The notes under the pieces: model-generated
Seen by the model: the letters and a program-made list of their open reading frames with translations, nothing else
What the model was told of the DNA's origin: nothing
The model's database searches: none
Source of the DNA: Linum tenue
Taxonomy: Eukaryota; Streptophyta; Magnoliopsida; Malpighiales; Linaceae
DNA: 64,000 nt
Direction of reading: 5' to 3'
Assembly: GCA_946122785.1 (NCBI GenBank)
Contig: CAMGYJ010000009.1
Span: 24,835,633 to 24,899,632 of the forward strand
Program-made: the position numbers and the translations under genes
In this document: positions 22,929 through 33,471 of the stretch, one piece after another
Position numbering within the stretch: the first letter of the stretch is position 1
How the letters are laid out: each line of letters opens with the position of its first letter

Positions 22929-25920
22929 ATGGCGAGCACTAAGGTTCAGAGGATTATGACCCAGCCCATTTTAAGTTCACTGTTGTTCGTTTCCGGTTAT
23001 CCTCATTTTTTACTCGATTTTTTTCTCCGGCTGTTAACTGCTTTTGTTCCATGTTGCTGCTATCGCCGTGGGATGCTTGTGCGCTGTAGAACCTGATCTT
23101 CAGGTTTCTTCAAAGCGTAAGTCACCGTATATTCTCCTCAGTCATTTTTTTGGTTTGTAATCTGCCATATACTATTGTTCGTTAATGGAGACTAATTTTG
23201 GGGCTTTCTTTCGTTGGTGGGTGTTTCAGAAAGCTCGGATTCAGATTTGGCTGTTTGAGCAGAAGGATTTGAGAATTGAAGGCCGAATCATTGTGAGTGG
23301 CTTCCCAACTACTGATTACTGACTGCTTAGATTCTTGTCTCTACAGTATTGAATTGTTATGTTCTTGTTTTAGTTAGTTTATTGGATAGCTTGAATACCA
23401 CCTTGCTACCAGTTTGTAAGGCGAATTTCTGTGATTAGCTAGAAGTTTTGAACTTTAGTTTGTGGAACAAGGGCAAGTATGGTGGCTGAGTTTGCATTCT
23501 TTGGCTTTATGCTTTAGGCAAGTTGCAAGCCAGTTTGGTACTTGTGTTAGTTCATGGGGGCAGCAGAAACTCAGACAAGTTTGTTTTCATGACTCAATTA
23601 TCAGCCACCAAGTTTTCCAGACAAGCTCATTCTAGCCAGTTGCCATATATAATATTTATGTTTTCCCCTTGACCCTTTCATGGTGAGATCCCATTTTAGA
23701 TCGGGCCCAAGTCCTGGTTAGTGTTCTAGCAAATTACCAGCTGTAAGTGAAACTGTTTCGAAGCTTTTAGGGCTGCAAAAAAATCACATACCTTAAGGAT
23801 AAGTATGCCTGTTCGATGTTTCCATGTCCCCTTCTGCTCTGCCTCTTGAGCGACATGGACCATCCATGATGCAGCTCTTTGATGTCTCTTTGTATGGAAG
23901 CACTGAATTGACTTTTGAGCTGTAGCTGGCAGCTTCTCTGTTGGCCATATAAGAATGTATTTCAGTAGTGTTATGAAACTTCCCAAAAATTCAGTTGGAA
24001 AATTGCTTTCACTTTCTCCTCTTAGTTTATGATTAAAAGGAATGCCTTGTATTCAATTGCACTAATTCCTAAGCACTCATTTGCTTCCATATAACTGCTG
24101 GCATGAAACTACTTTTTGTTGGGACTTGGAAGGATGGTAATTGAAATGTAACTCATTCTGTTTTCGGTTTAATGTAACAGGGATTCGATGAGTACATGAA
24201 CTTGGTGTTGGAGGATGCTGAGGAGGTCAATGTCAAGAAGAAGAGCAGAAAGTCTCTTGGTAATCTGAATACCAACTCCACTGCTGATGCTTTTTTGTTC
24301 ATCTTGTTCTTGCTAGCAGTTTCTAACTCGCAGTTTCGTTGTTTTACAGGGAGGATTCTTCTTTTGAGACTATTCAAGGACAGGAAGTTTGTGGACATGA
24401 AGAATGTGTTGACTAGGATTGCATCAGATGATGTTAGGTTCCCAGTTGCTAGTTGGGTATCTATGAACAGTGGAAAATTAAATGAAGATTGTTTTAGGGA
24501 GAAGCTGTATGACATGCTGTTTAGAGTCTATGCTGATGCAAGGATGTTCGAAGAGGGCCTTGAGGTTTTTGATTACATGATAAGTAACGGGTTGAAGATT
24601 GACGAGAGATCTTGTATCGTCTATCTGCTTGCTTCGAAGAGATGCGACAGAATGGAGATGTGTTCAGTACTATTCAGAAAGATGGTTAATTCTAATATGG
24701 AGGTTAGTGTTTACTCTTTGACCATTGTGGTTGATGGGTTGTGTAGAAGAGGTAGGGTTACAAGGGCTAAAGAATTAATGATTGAGATGGCTGGGGTGAA
24801 AGGAATTAAGCCGAATGTCATTACCTACAATACCATTTTGAATGGATATGTGAAAATAAGGGATTCTGCCGGCGTTGAAGAGATCTTGAGATTGATGGAG
24901 ACGGATGAAGTTGCTTATAATGCCGCTACATATACCATGTTGATTCATTTCTTTGGTGACAGCGGTAAGGCGGAGAAAGCTGAGAGGTTGTTCAAAGACA
25001 TGAATGAAAGAAATGTCGAAGTGGATATTCATGTGTATACGTCGATTATCAGCTGTAATTGTAAAGTTGGGAACCTGAAAAGGGCTTTTGCTTTGTTTGA
25101 TGAGCTCAGCGAGAGAGGTCTTGCTCCCAGTACTCACACATATGGGGCCTTGATTGATGGTGTCTGCAAGGCTGGCCAGATGGAGGCAGCTAAGATCTTG
25201 CTATCCAGAATGCAAAGCCAAGGGTTAGACATGAATCTGCTGATCTTCAACACTCTTATTGATGGTTATTGTAAAGCAGGTATGATAGATGAGGCTTTAA
25301 GAGTAAAGGGTACAATGGAAAAGAACGGATTCAAGGCGGATAACTATACACATAACATTATTGCTAGTGGCCTGTGTAAATTGAACAAGCTTGATGATGC
25401 GAAGAACTGGTTGTTTGCAATGATCGAAAGAGGTGAAATACCAAATTCAGTGAATTTCACCACTCTGATCAACATCTACTGCAAAGAGAGGAATATCCTG
25501 GAAGCGAAGAAGCTGTTCAAGGAGATGAAGAAGAAATCAGTGAAACCCACTCTTGTTACTTACAATGCTCTGATTGACGGATGCTGTAAGGAAGGCAAGA
25601 TCCATGAAGCTTACAAGCTAAAAGAAGAAATGGTGGCTGTGGGATTTTTACCAGACATATACACATATACCTCGCTCATACACGGGGAATGTATTTCCGG
25701 AGACGTGGATAAAGCACTGCAACTGTTGAGTGAAGCTCGTGAAAGTGGTTTGACGATCAATATGGTCACTTACACTGCAATTGTTTCGGGCCTGTCCAGG
25801 GAGGGCCGTTCTGAAGAAGCTTTTAAATTGTACGACGAGGCTATGGAGACAGGAATGACTCCTGACAAAAGATTGTACGCATCACTTGTTGGCAGCCTTC
25901 ACCAAGTTCCGAACTCTTAA
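22929..25920 (+). CDS. Chimeric gene: SmE (snRNP E) exons fused to a PPR protein
   Basis: Exons 22929-22970 (MASTKVQRIMTQPI), 23090-23116 (NLIFRFLQS), 23230-23292 (KARIQIWLFEQKDLRIEGRII) and 24181-24259 (GFDEYMNLVLEDAEEVNVKK) are the first four exons of the spliceosomal Sm-core protein E. The next exon starts at 24350 as GRILL, as in SmE. It then continues into LRLFKDRKFVDMKNVL and about a dozen 35-residue pentatricopeptide repeats (PNVITYNTILNGYVK, PTLVTYNALIDGCCKEG) to a stop at 25918. PPR proteins bind organellar RNA. The last 90-bp intron (24260-24349) has no stop and a length divisible by three, so retention keeps the frame. The exon 1 donor is TT (22971) where GT is needed. The SmE C terminus and the PPR transit peptide are both missing. 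Confidence 0.88.
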
Positions 25921-26131
25921 AGCATTTGAAAGGTGAATGAATTCAGTTTTACCTACTCAGTCTTTCGTATCAAGGAGCCATTCGATCCAGCGATTCTACT
26001 TGGAAATGACATGTATCTAATCTTGTGTATGCATTCTGCAGGAATGTAAATGCGCTGCGTTAATCGACGTCACAACCATTCTCTTACTGAAGTATAATCG
26101 TAACGGTGAGTGATGTTGAACTCAACATTAA

Positions 26132-27418
26132 GAAAGCAAAGATGGCTGCTTCAACGGAAGATGGGGGGAGATAAACCCACATTGGCAAGCCTGCAAAAAT
26201 GGAAGCATGCAGTCTCCAATTGACCTTATAGACACAAGGGTCCAAGTCCTTTCACATCTGGGAAGGCTCAACAGAGACTACAAACCAGCTCCTGCCACTG
26301 TCAAAAATAAAGGCCATGATATTACTGTGAGTAGTTCTAATTCATTCACTCATCCGTCTCAATTTCTGCATCGCGAGATTCATGGCATGGGGATCAGATC
26401 ACTGGAGAACAACTCATGTATGATTTTCTTTATGATGAACAGGTGAGGTGGAAAGGAGATGCTGGGGAGATCAAGATCAATGGTACAAAATATAAGCTGC
26501 TGCAGTTTCATTGGCATTCCCCCTCTGAGCACACTATCAATGGTTCAAGGTACGAACTTTTTTTCGGTTTTTCGATTCATTTCATCCGCGAATTCTACAA
26601 CCCGAATCACCCTTCCCTCATGATCGATCGATGTGCAAAACGATGCAGGTACGAGCTGGAGCTGCACTTGGTGCACAAATGCTCTCAAGGGAATTTGGCA
26701 GTGGTTGCAATAGTCTACAAATATGGCCGCCCTGATCGAATGCTCACCAAGGTTAGCAGGCAAATTTGTGGGTTGATCTACTGCAAGACATTGATCCATC
26801 TTGTTTAATGTGGCTTGCTTTGTGGTTTAATTGATGAACAGTTGTTCCACCACATAAGGTCAGTGGATCCAAATCATGACAAGGAATTGGGGATAGTAAA
26901 TCCAGGGGATATAAAGTTTGGGAGGAGCAGGAAGTACTACAGGTACATTGGCTCCCTCACTGTTCCTCCTTGCACAGAAGGCGTTATATGGACCATCGTT
27001 AAGAAGGTTTCTCTATCTTTTCGACTCTGTATATAATTCGGTTTCTTCGGTTGGGTTCGGTTCAATTTGATTACATTGTGTTTTGCAAATCTAATTAAAC
27101 CGAAATGGTTTGCGGGTTGCTGGTTTTATAGGTGAGGACAGTGTCAAGGGAACAAGTTAGAGCCCTGAGGGAAGCCGTCCATGATGTGAGTGTAGCATTT
27201 TCTTGATTTGTCTTTCTTTTACTCATAAGAAGTTGCAGAATAGCTAGCTTACTGTATAGTAGGACTGTATTTCGGTTCTGTATTTCTATATTAACGTTGA
27301 TATGTTTCAATTGCATTGGACTAATACCTTGTTACATTACGTTTATTAGGGATTTAAGAGAAATGCAAGACCGACTCAGCCATTAGATGGAAGACCAGTG
27401 TATGAGTACAGTCCATGA
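26132..27418 (+). CDS. Alpha-type carbonic anhydrase, N terminus not found
   Basis: Exons 26132-26326, 26443-26549, 26649-26751, 26842-27006, 27132-27185 and 27350-27418 join in frame. They read GRWGEINPHW, MQSPIDL, QFHWHSPSEHT, ELELHLVHKC, SLTVPPCTEGVIWTIV and a stop. The three zinc-binding histidines (HWH and the later ELHLVH) of this CO2-hydrating enzyme are all present. Plant family members are secreted or plastid proteins with a signal peptide. Here an in-frame TAA at 26129 precedes the first exon and no signal-peptide exon is evident in the 210 bp after the PPR gene. The gene may be 5'-truncated, or an exon may be missed. The exact start is uncertain. Confidence 0.8.
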
Positions 27419-27613
27419 AACATAAAACAAAGTAAGGAGAAGAAGCAAGGAGAATCAATGAAGTGATTAGGAAAAAAAGTTGGGTTGAAAGTGGCTATCC
27501 CAACCTTGTTTTGCTTCTTTCTTGACATCTCTTCTTAATGATAAGGAAAAGAAATACACTTGTTTTCTTTTCCACCGAATAAAAGAGGTTAAAGATAAAT
27601 AAGAAGATAGTGT
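27419..27613. other. Convergent gene boundary
   Basis: A 195-bp gap between the 3' ends of carbonic anhydrase (+) and CDC48B (-). It holds the two 3' UTRs and nothing else visible. Confidence 0.5.
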
Positions 27614-30600
27614 TCATGTGGCAGATACCTCCACCCCGGCTATCTTCATATGAAACTTCAAATATCTAGCAGCAACTAAAACCAAAACACTCAGTACACC
27701 AACTTTAGTCAAATTTGTAAGAGAACTGAAAGGTCCCTTCATTTTCCCAATGCTGTTGTCAACAACAGCCGCAGCTGATCCAGTCCCGCCCAGAGGTGAT
27801 GACATGCTCTGCTGCATCTTCATGAACGATGAATACTCCTCTATATCAGCTCTTGTCAGAGCTGGTTTTAAGGAACTCAGCGCCGTCTGAAAATGATGGT
27901 TGCAGACAACAGCAGTGGATATACTTCCCCGCAGAGCTACGATCCCAGCTTCTCGACATAGGCCTTCCAGTTTGGCACTTGTGAAGAGCTCGGTTTTCTC
28001 TGCTATTGTTCTGAGGTCGACATCGTCATCGATGCTCATGTTTCGTGTGTGAACATGGAGGATCTCGAGTCGAGCCTCCTTATCAGGTGGCGGCACATAC
28101 AACACCTGGACATGGAATACAGAATACACATAATGTTACCGAACTTCTGAAAATCTATGACCACATTGCAGTGCAGATCAAGTCATGGTGTTCATTGACG
28201 TACCAAATCAAAGCGTCCGGGGCGCATCAGTGCAGCATCTATGGCATGCGGACGATTGGTGGCCGCCAATACAAGGATGCCCTGGTAGCAGAATCAAGGG
28301 AGTAGATTATCGTGAGACAATATATGGTGTCTTGGCTTGGAAATCCTTCGAATGGTGAAGTCAATGCTTAATGTCGTTGGTACTTACTTCTGCTTGCTGC
28401 AGACCGTCCATTTCAGTCAGTAGAGTAGATAAAAGCCTCTCCCCTACAGTGGACGAGTTACTTGAACTGTCACCTCTGCAAAAATTTGGCCATATGGATA
28501 TCAACCATGCAACACTGACATAATCCAACTCATGGTTTTTTCTTTCTTTTTTTGACAAAGAACTCATGGAAACTTCGAAGAACTTTCAATTGCTTCCACT
28601 GACAATATATGTTGAAACATGAGCTTTCAATGAAAGTGCACTTACCGTTTACCAGCCACAACATCAGCCTCATCAAAGAATATTATGCTCGGAGCTGCCA
28701 CACGAGCTCTTTGGAATGTACTGCGCAACAATGCTTCGCCCTCTCCAACATACATGGAAAATAAATCTGCACCACTGAATACAAAGTTTTAAATTCCAAG
28801 TAGAAACACCAATCAGATTGTAGCATTACATACAAAGTGTAGGACCAAGTAGAAATCTGGTTCTACAGTTTGCGATTAACTAAGAGCAACCTGTTTTACC
28901 AAGAACTGCAACTCATAAAAATGTGACACGAGACTGACTCAAATTTATAGACTAGATAAAGTGGTTGGGAAAACTCCAATTGGAGTCCTAGACTAGATGC
29001 TCATACCTCAAGGAGAAAAAAGAAGCTTGAGCAGCATTAGCTGCAGCTTTAGCAAGAGTAGTTTTGGAGCATCCAGGAGGTCCGTGCAAAAGAACCCCAC
29101 GTATGGGTGAAATTCCCATTCTTGAAAATGCAGACCGGTGTTTAATCGGCCACTCAACAGCTTGTTGGAGTTTTTTCTGAAAATACGACGGCCATATGTA
29201 GACTTAGAATGTTAACATTTACCTTCACCATGGGTGAGGTCACCAGTTTTGGATAATATTGAGAGTGATTATATTTTTGCAGGTTAAGGTAAGTCCAAAA
29301 TTAACAAAGTTATTACCAGACCTTCAAATCCTTTAGTCCACCAATATCTTCCCATGACACTTTTGGGATTTCAACTGCAACACCTCTTGTTAAGCTAGGA
29401 CCAACAATGGACATAGCAAGCTTCCAGTCCTCTGAGGTTAAGCAAAGAACCCCAGCACCACTGGCATTTGCCGACTTAATAGCAGATATGGCAGCTTCAC
29501 GGCACAATGCTTCCAGGTCAGCCCCAACGTATCCACTACAAGAAGCAGCAACAGCTTGCAAATCAACGTCCTTATCCACCACCAACTTCTTTGTGTATAG
29601 CTGGATGCCAAAGAGAGAAATAATGAGCTATCTTTGTCACATGTTACTATTCGTCGCATATGCACTTGGTTTACACGGGTAACAGCTAGCGTGAATGTGA
29701 TGAGGCTTCACTAGACAACGCATTTCTATAATATACCTGGAGGATTTCTAAGCGTTCCTCTTCTGTAGGTGCCATAACTTCTACTTCATTATCAAAACGC
29801 CCATATCTTCTGAGTGCAGGATCCACTGCATCAACTCTTAGCAAAAGCAAACAACATATTGGACTCAGATTTCAACAGTGAAATACAGAACTCGGGTTGC
29901 TTTATTTTACATCAATTTATTTGATAGTAAATATCAACATTCAACAAGCAAGCAAGTAACCTGTTAGTTGATGCAACCACGGCCACATGCACTGAAGATG
30001 CGGAAGAGGGCTTGATTGCATCCATTAGTGCGCAAAGTTGAGAGACTAAACGAACATCTTGCTCTCGCCTGCAAATAAAGGAAACTTGAATATCTAGACA
30101 AAGAGAAGTGCCACTTGGCAATAAATCAAATACAGCTTATAACTAATTATTTCTGCTGCCAAGCATGTTGATGTGCCTAATATTCACTTCTTAGGCTAAC
30201 TTTAACTGACTCTTGCAAGCTACAAGCAATCGGTGAGCTACAAGCAATTGGTGAAGGTGCTACTAACAGCGGCTCTGAGAATAAGGGAGAAGGTTGACTA
30301 AAAATCCCTCATTTTTTCTGATGAACACCACTTCTGCTGAACTACATAATTCTGACCAAAACTCAATCCTCCCAAAAAACTAACAATAGAAGCACAATAG
30401 TCAAGAAAGGACAGAACTTTAGTTACAGAATCATATTGCAACATTCACGTGTCCTCAAACAAGGAGGAACAGTAATGAATGCAGCAGACCCATCCAGGAT
30501 TATGAGATAGTATACACCGAGAGATGATACTTCTTCTAACTATCATCCTTTCTCAACTCACCTAGAATCACGACGAGGGCAGAGTGCGTCCATTTCGTCT

Positions 30601-31306
30601 ATAAACACGACTGAAGGCTTGCCTGCTTCCAAATGTGACGATGCATCTCCAAAAGCCTCTCTCAAAATTCTTTCACTTTCCCCGGCATGTGCTCGGTGGA
30701 CAGAATGTGGGCTACAAGACCCACAATAATTGCAGCTTTCTCAGAACTACATCCCAAAACAATACAGCATCTATCAATCAAAGCAAACAACTTGACGAAA
30801 GGGGGAAAGCAAACACTACCTAATAACAACTAGATGGGCACCAGATTCCTGAACCACTGCACGAACAATGCTCGTCTAGTAGCATTTGACAGAGAAACAA
30901 GAGAATGCACACCATTAGACATATTACAGTTCAGCTTCCCAAAACAAAACGCCAATTACTGAAAACCTCTAGCAGAAGAATACCTTTCCAGTTCCAGGAG
31001 GACCGTACAAAAGCAACCCTGCTGGCCACTGTTCGCCAAAACTACGAGCAATTAGCTTGAAATTCATTCATAGTGAGAACGATGAAGCACATAAAGACTG
31101 GGAATTTTCTTTGGGTTAACCTTATGGCCGAGCTTTCGAGCTTCACGAGAGTAGAGCAGGGGAAATACAATGAGCTCCCTCAGAGACTCAAGTGCCGCTC
31201 GATTTCCGGCTATTGCGTCTTCCGATCTCCATCGCTTCTTCTCTTCGAATTCGGAGGCGTCAGTTTTACTATTGCAGCAGCTGCTGCTTCTGCTTTCATC
31301 TTCCAT
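27614..31306 (-). CDS. CDC48B: Cell division control protein 48 homolog B (AAA ATPase)
   Basis: Twelve exons (31306-31121, 31028-30984, 30875-30820, 30711-30562, 30068-29961, 29836-29737, 29600-29322, 29176-29007, 28774-28646, 28475-28388, 28281-28204, 28105-27614) give an uninterrupted 626-residue protein. First AAA module: Walker A GPPGTGK and Walker B VVFIDEMD. Second module: [10 protein letters not shown] and IIFFDEAD. Both have sensor asparagines in ASTNR and AATNRP. The C terminus has a hydrophobic segment [15 protein letters not shown], as in Arabidopsis CDC48B. The family uses ATP to unfold or extract ubiquitylated proteins. A second in-frame ATG lies 33 bases upstream (31339). Every splice site is canonical and I see no lesion. 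Confidence 0.93.
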
Positions 31307-31449
31307 GGAAGACGAAGATTCTCCTTCCACAAAGATCACAGGCCTCCGCTGCTTCGGCGGCAGCGACGACTGAAATCAAACAAGCAATAACCGAGAGAAA
31401 ACAAGCAACACAAAGACGATCACTCGCTTCCGGTCGGTCGGGTTGGCGC

Positions 31450-31520
31450 GATTTTACTTGGGCTTGATCATTATAGTTGGGCCATAGTCAACATCTGTAG
31501 TTGGGCCTATGGGCCTGCTG
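31450..31520. promoter_or_regulatory. Site II-type (TGGGCC) motif cluster upstream of CDC48B
   Basis: Several TTGGGC/TGGGCC/GGGCCTA motifs lie within about 70 bp, 150-200 bp upstream of the CDC48B start. TCP-bound site II elements of this form are common in promoters of proliferation-linked plant genes. Confidence 0.45.
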
Positions 31521-31913
31521 GGGGAATGGACATTTACAGTACCTTTCCCAGCTGGTGTGCAAGTGCAACCATTCGGACGGCATCAGACCAAACTCATGAG
31601 AATCTCGGTTTAATAGTAAAGGATGTTTTAGAATTAATTATATAACAATTATTGCATTTGGTTCGATTTGGTTTAGTTTGGTATGGTCTATATGTCAACT
31701 CTTTCATTTTCATTAGTATTTATAAAATTTACGAGAGCAAGAACTGATACAAAATATATATCGATTCGGTATGACACAATTCAAACGTATTATCATGATA
31801 AATAGCGGTTGATGAATGAATACGCATAAATGTAGAGTACAACACACCACTAAAAAAAGGTAAGGTTGTATATCTACAACTTTGTTCCACGAGTACAATG
31901 CCATGGCGCATGT
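31521..31913. other. Intergenic between CDC48B promoter and PAP16 3' end
   Basis: AT-rich sequence. The right part is probably the PAP16 3' UTR. Nothing else is visible. Confidence 0.4.
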
Positions 31914-32144
31914 TCAAGAACTCAACACGACTTCACTATGCACTTTGCCATCCTCCATTCTTATCCACGACTTGAGAGAGAAGTCTTGCTCTCCAATTGC
32001 CTCCACCATTCTGGCTCCTCTGGCCCAGTTCCCATACCCGCCATAGCCGGTATGCCTGGCGTAGCACAGCCAGAGCTTCTCATAAGGGCAGCACCAGTCC
32101 AATCCATGGTTGTGCCCTACTACAAATATCGCCTGCAGCAAAAC

Positions 32145-33471
32145 TAGGGGTGGCTATACGGTCCGGTCCGGTTAAATTGGCCCGAATTCATCCGGTCCAG
32201 TCCGGTCTTTTTGAAAATATAGGGACCAAAGCTTGGATTGGGTACAGTCCGGTTTTGACCCGGTCCGGTTTTGACCCAGTCCGGTCCCAATCCGGTTTTG
32301 ACCTGTTTTGACCCATTTTCACTATGTTGGAGAAAATTCAGCATCATATACCCATTTTCTTGGAATATAGACAACCTGTTTGTAGCAAAAATCCTAATTA
32401 ATGACTATGAAAACAAAAGAATCGAAATAACAACTATGAACCATCAGATAAAGTGATTAGTTAATTACTACAACCATTTAAAAAAAATCTTTCAAATTGC
32501 ATAGCGTTACCGAGCAATGGACTTGTGGTATATACTAGAAGTTAAGTTATGCGCTTGGATGGCTATATGTTCCTTCCACAAGTGAAGAACAACACAGAGA
32601 AACTCTGCATTGACTGCGTTTGGACAACCAGTTGCATTTCACAATCGTCACAAAAACCACACCGCAACTAGTCACACACTGATCACTTGAAACAAACTAC
32701 AAAGCAAAAAACAAACTACAACGCCAGCTGGTTAAGAACAACGATCGAAATCATAATAGCTCATATATATAGAACATAGTTAATGAACCTGTTGAGGGGT
32801 CTGATGGGGCCGCAACAAGCGCTGATCGTAAGAGAATACAACCTCGTACATGCCAATCCGACGACAGTATGCTGCCATCAGCTTCCACAACGGGGTGCTC
32901 TCCTTGATTCTAAAGAGCACATCTAGCTCCCCTCCTAAACTCGAATACTGCCCCACCACTTTGACTTGTACGAACTTGTGCGTCGGCTCTTGATCCATTG
33001 CTAATTATCAGGGCTCTGCAAATCGTCTACTACAAGCAAAAATAACAAGGTGAAGAAAGAAGAAGAAAAAAGAAAGGACTCCCCTGCAAATTGACGAGGA
33101 GTCGACTGTCGAGGACGATGGATTGGAGGCTGGAGCGGGCGAGCGGCTGCTGCTTTGCAAATTGCAAACTCTAGGGCATAGGCTGCTGCTTTGACACTTG
33201 ACTCGGCTGGGCCTGGGAGGGAGGGGAAAATGGGCCTGAGTTGCAGACTTGTAGTGGGTGGGCTTGGCCTGCCTCTAGGCTTATTTTAGTTATCTGGTCT
33301 TCCGGTTTTAACACGGTTTTGACCCGGATTGGATTGGTCCGGTTTTTTGCTATTTCTAAGACCAAAGACGGGATTGGATTGTTTTAAATCCGGTCCCGGT
33401 CTTAAACGGTCCGGGTTATACGGTCCGGTTTCCGGTTTTTAATCCGGTCCCGGTCCAAATAGCCACCCCTA
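32145..33471. mobile_element. hAT-family DNA transposon (non-autonomous)
   Basis: The ends are TAGGGGTGGCTAT and its complement ATAGCCACCCCTA. They are flanked by a perfect 8-bp duplication AGCAAAAC at 32137-32144 and 33472-33479, which is diagnostic of hAT insertion. Both subterminal regions are packed with GGTCCGGT/CCGGTTTTGACC motifs, as in plant hATs. No transposase is present. The interior carries a SUMO-like gene fragment on the minus strand. It sits in the last intron of PAP16. Confidence 0.92.
32789..32998 (-). pseudogene. SUMO-like first exon captured in the hAT element
   Basis: From ATG 32998: MDQEPTHKFVQVKVVGQ, then LDVLFRIKESTPLWKLMAAY, then RLLRPHQTPQQ, ending at a canonical GT donor (32788). 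This matches the beta-grasp core of SUMO (KVxGQ, FRIKxSTxLxKLMxAYC, RLxxxQTP). SUMO is a small modifier attached to lysines through a C-terminal diglycine. The second exon that would encode DGDEIDAMLHQTGG is not found inside the element, so the copy cannot be conjugated as it stands. About 180 bp of apparent 5' UTR upstream came along with it. It differs from the canonical SUMO core at several positions and is a divergent member or a decayed copy. Confidence 0.75.

Noticed and set aside
31064..31467. Long plus-strand frames over CDC48B exon 1
   Set aside because: They are antisense shadows of the CDC48B exon. The minus frame carries the conserved protein and splice sites.
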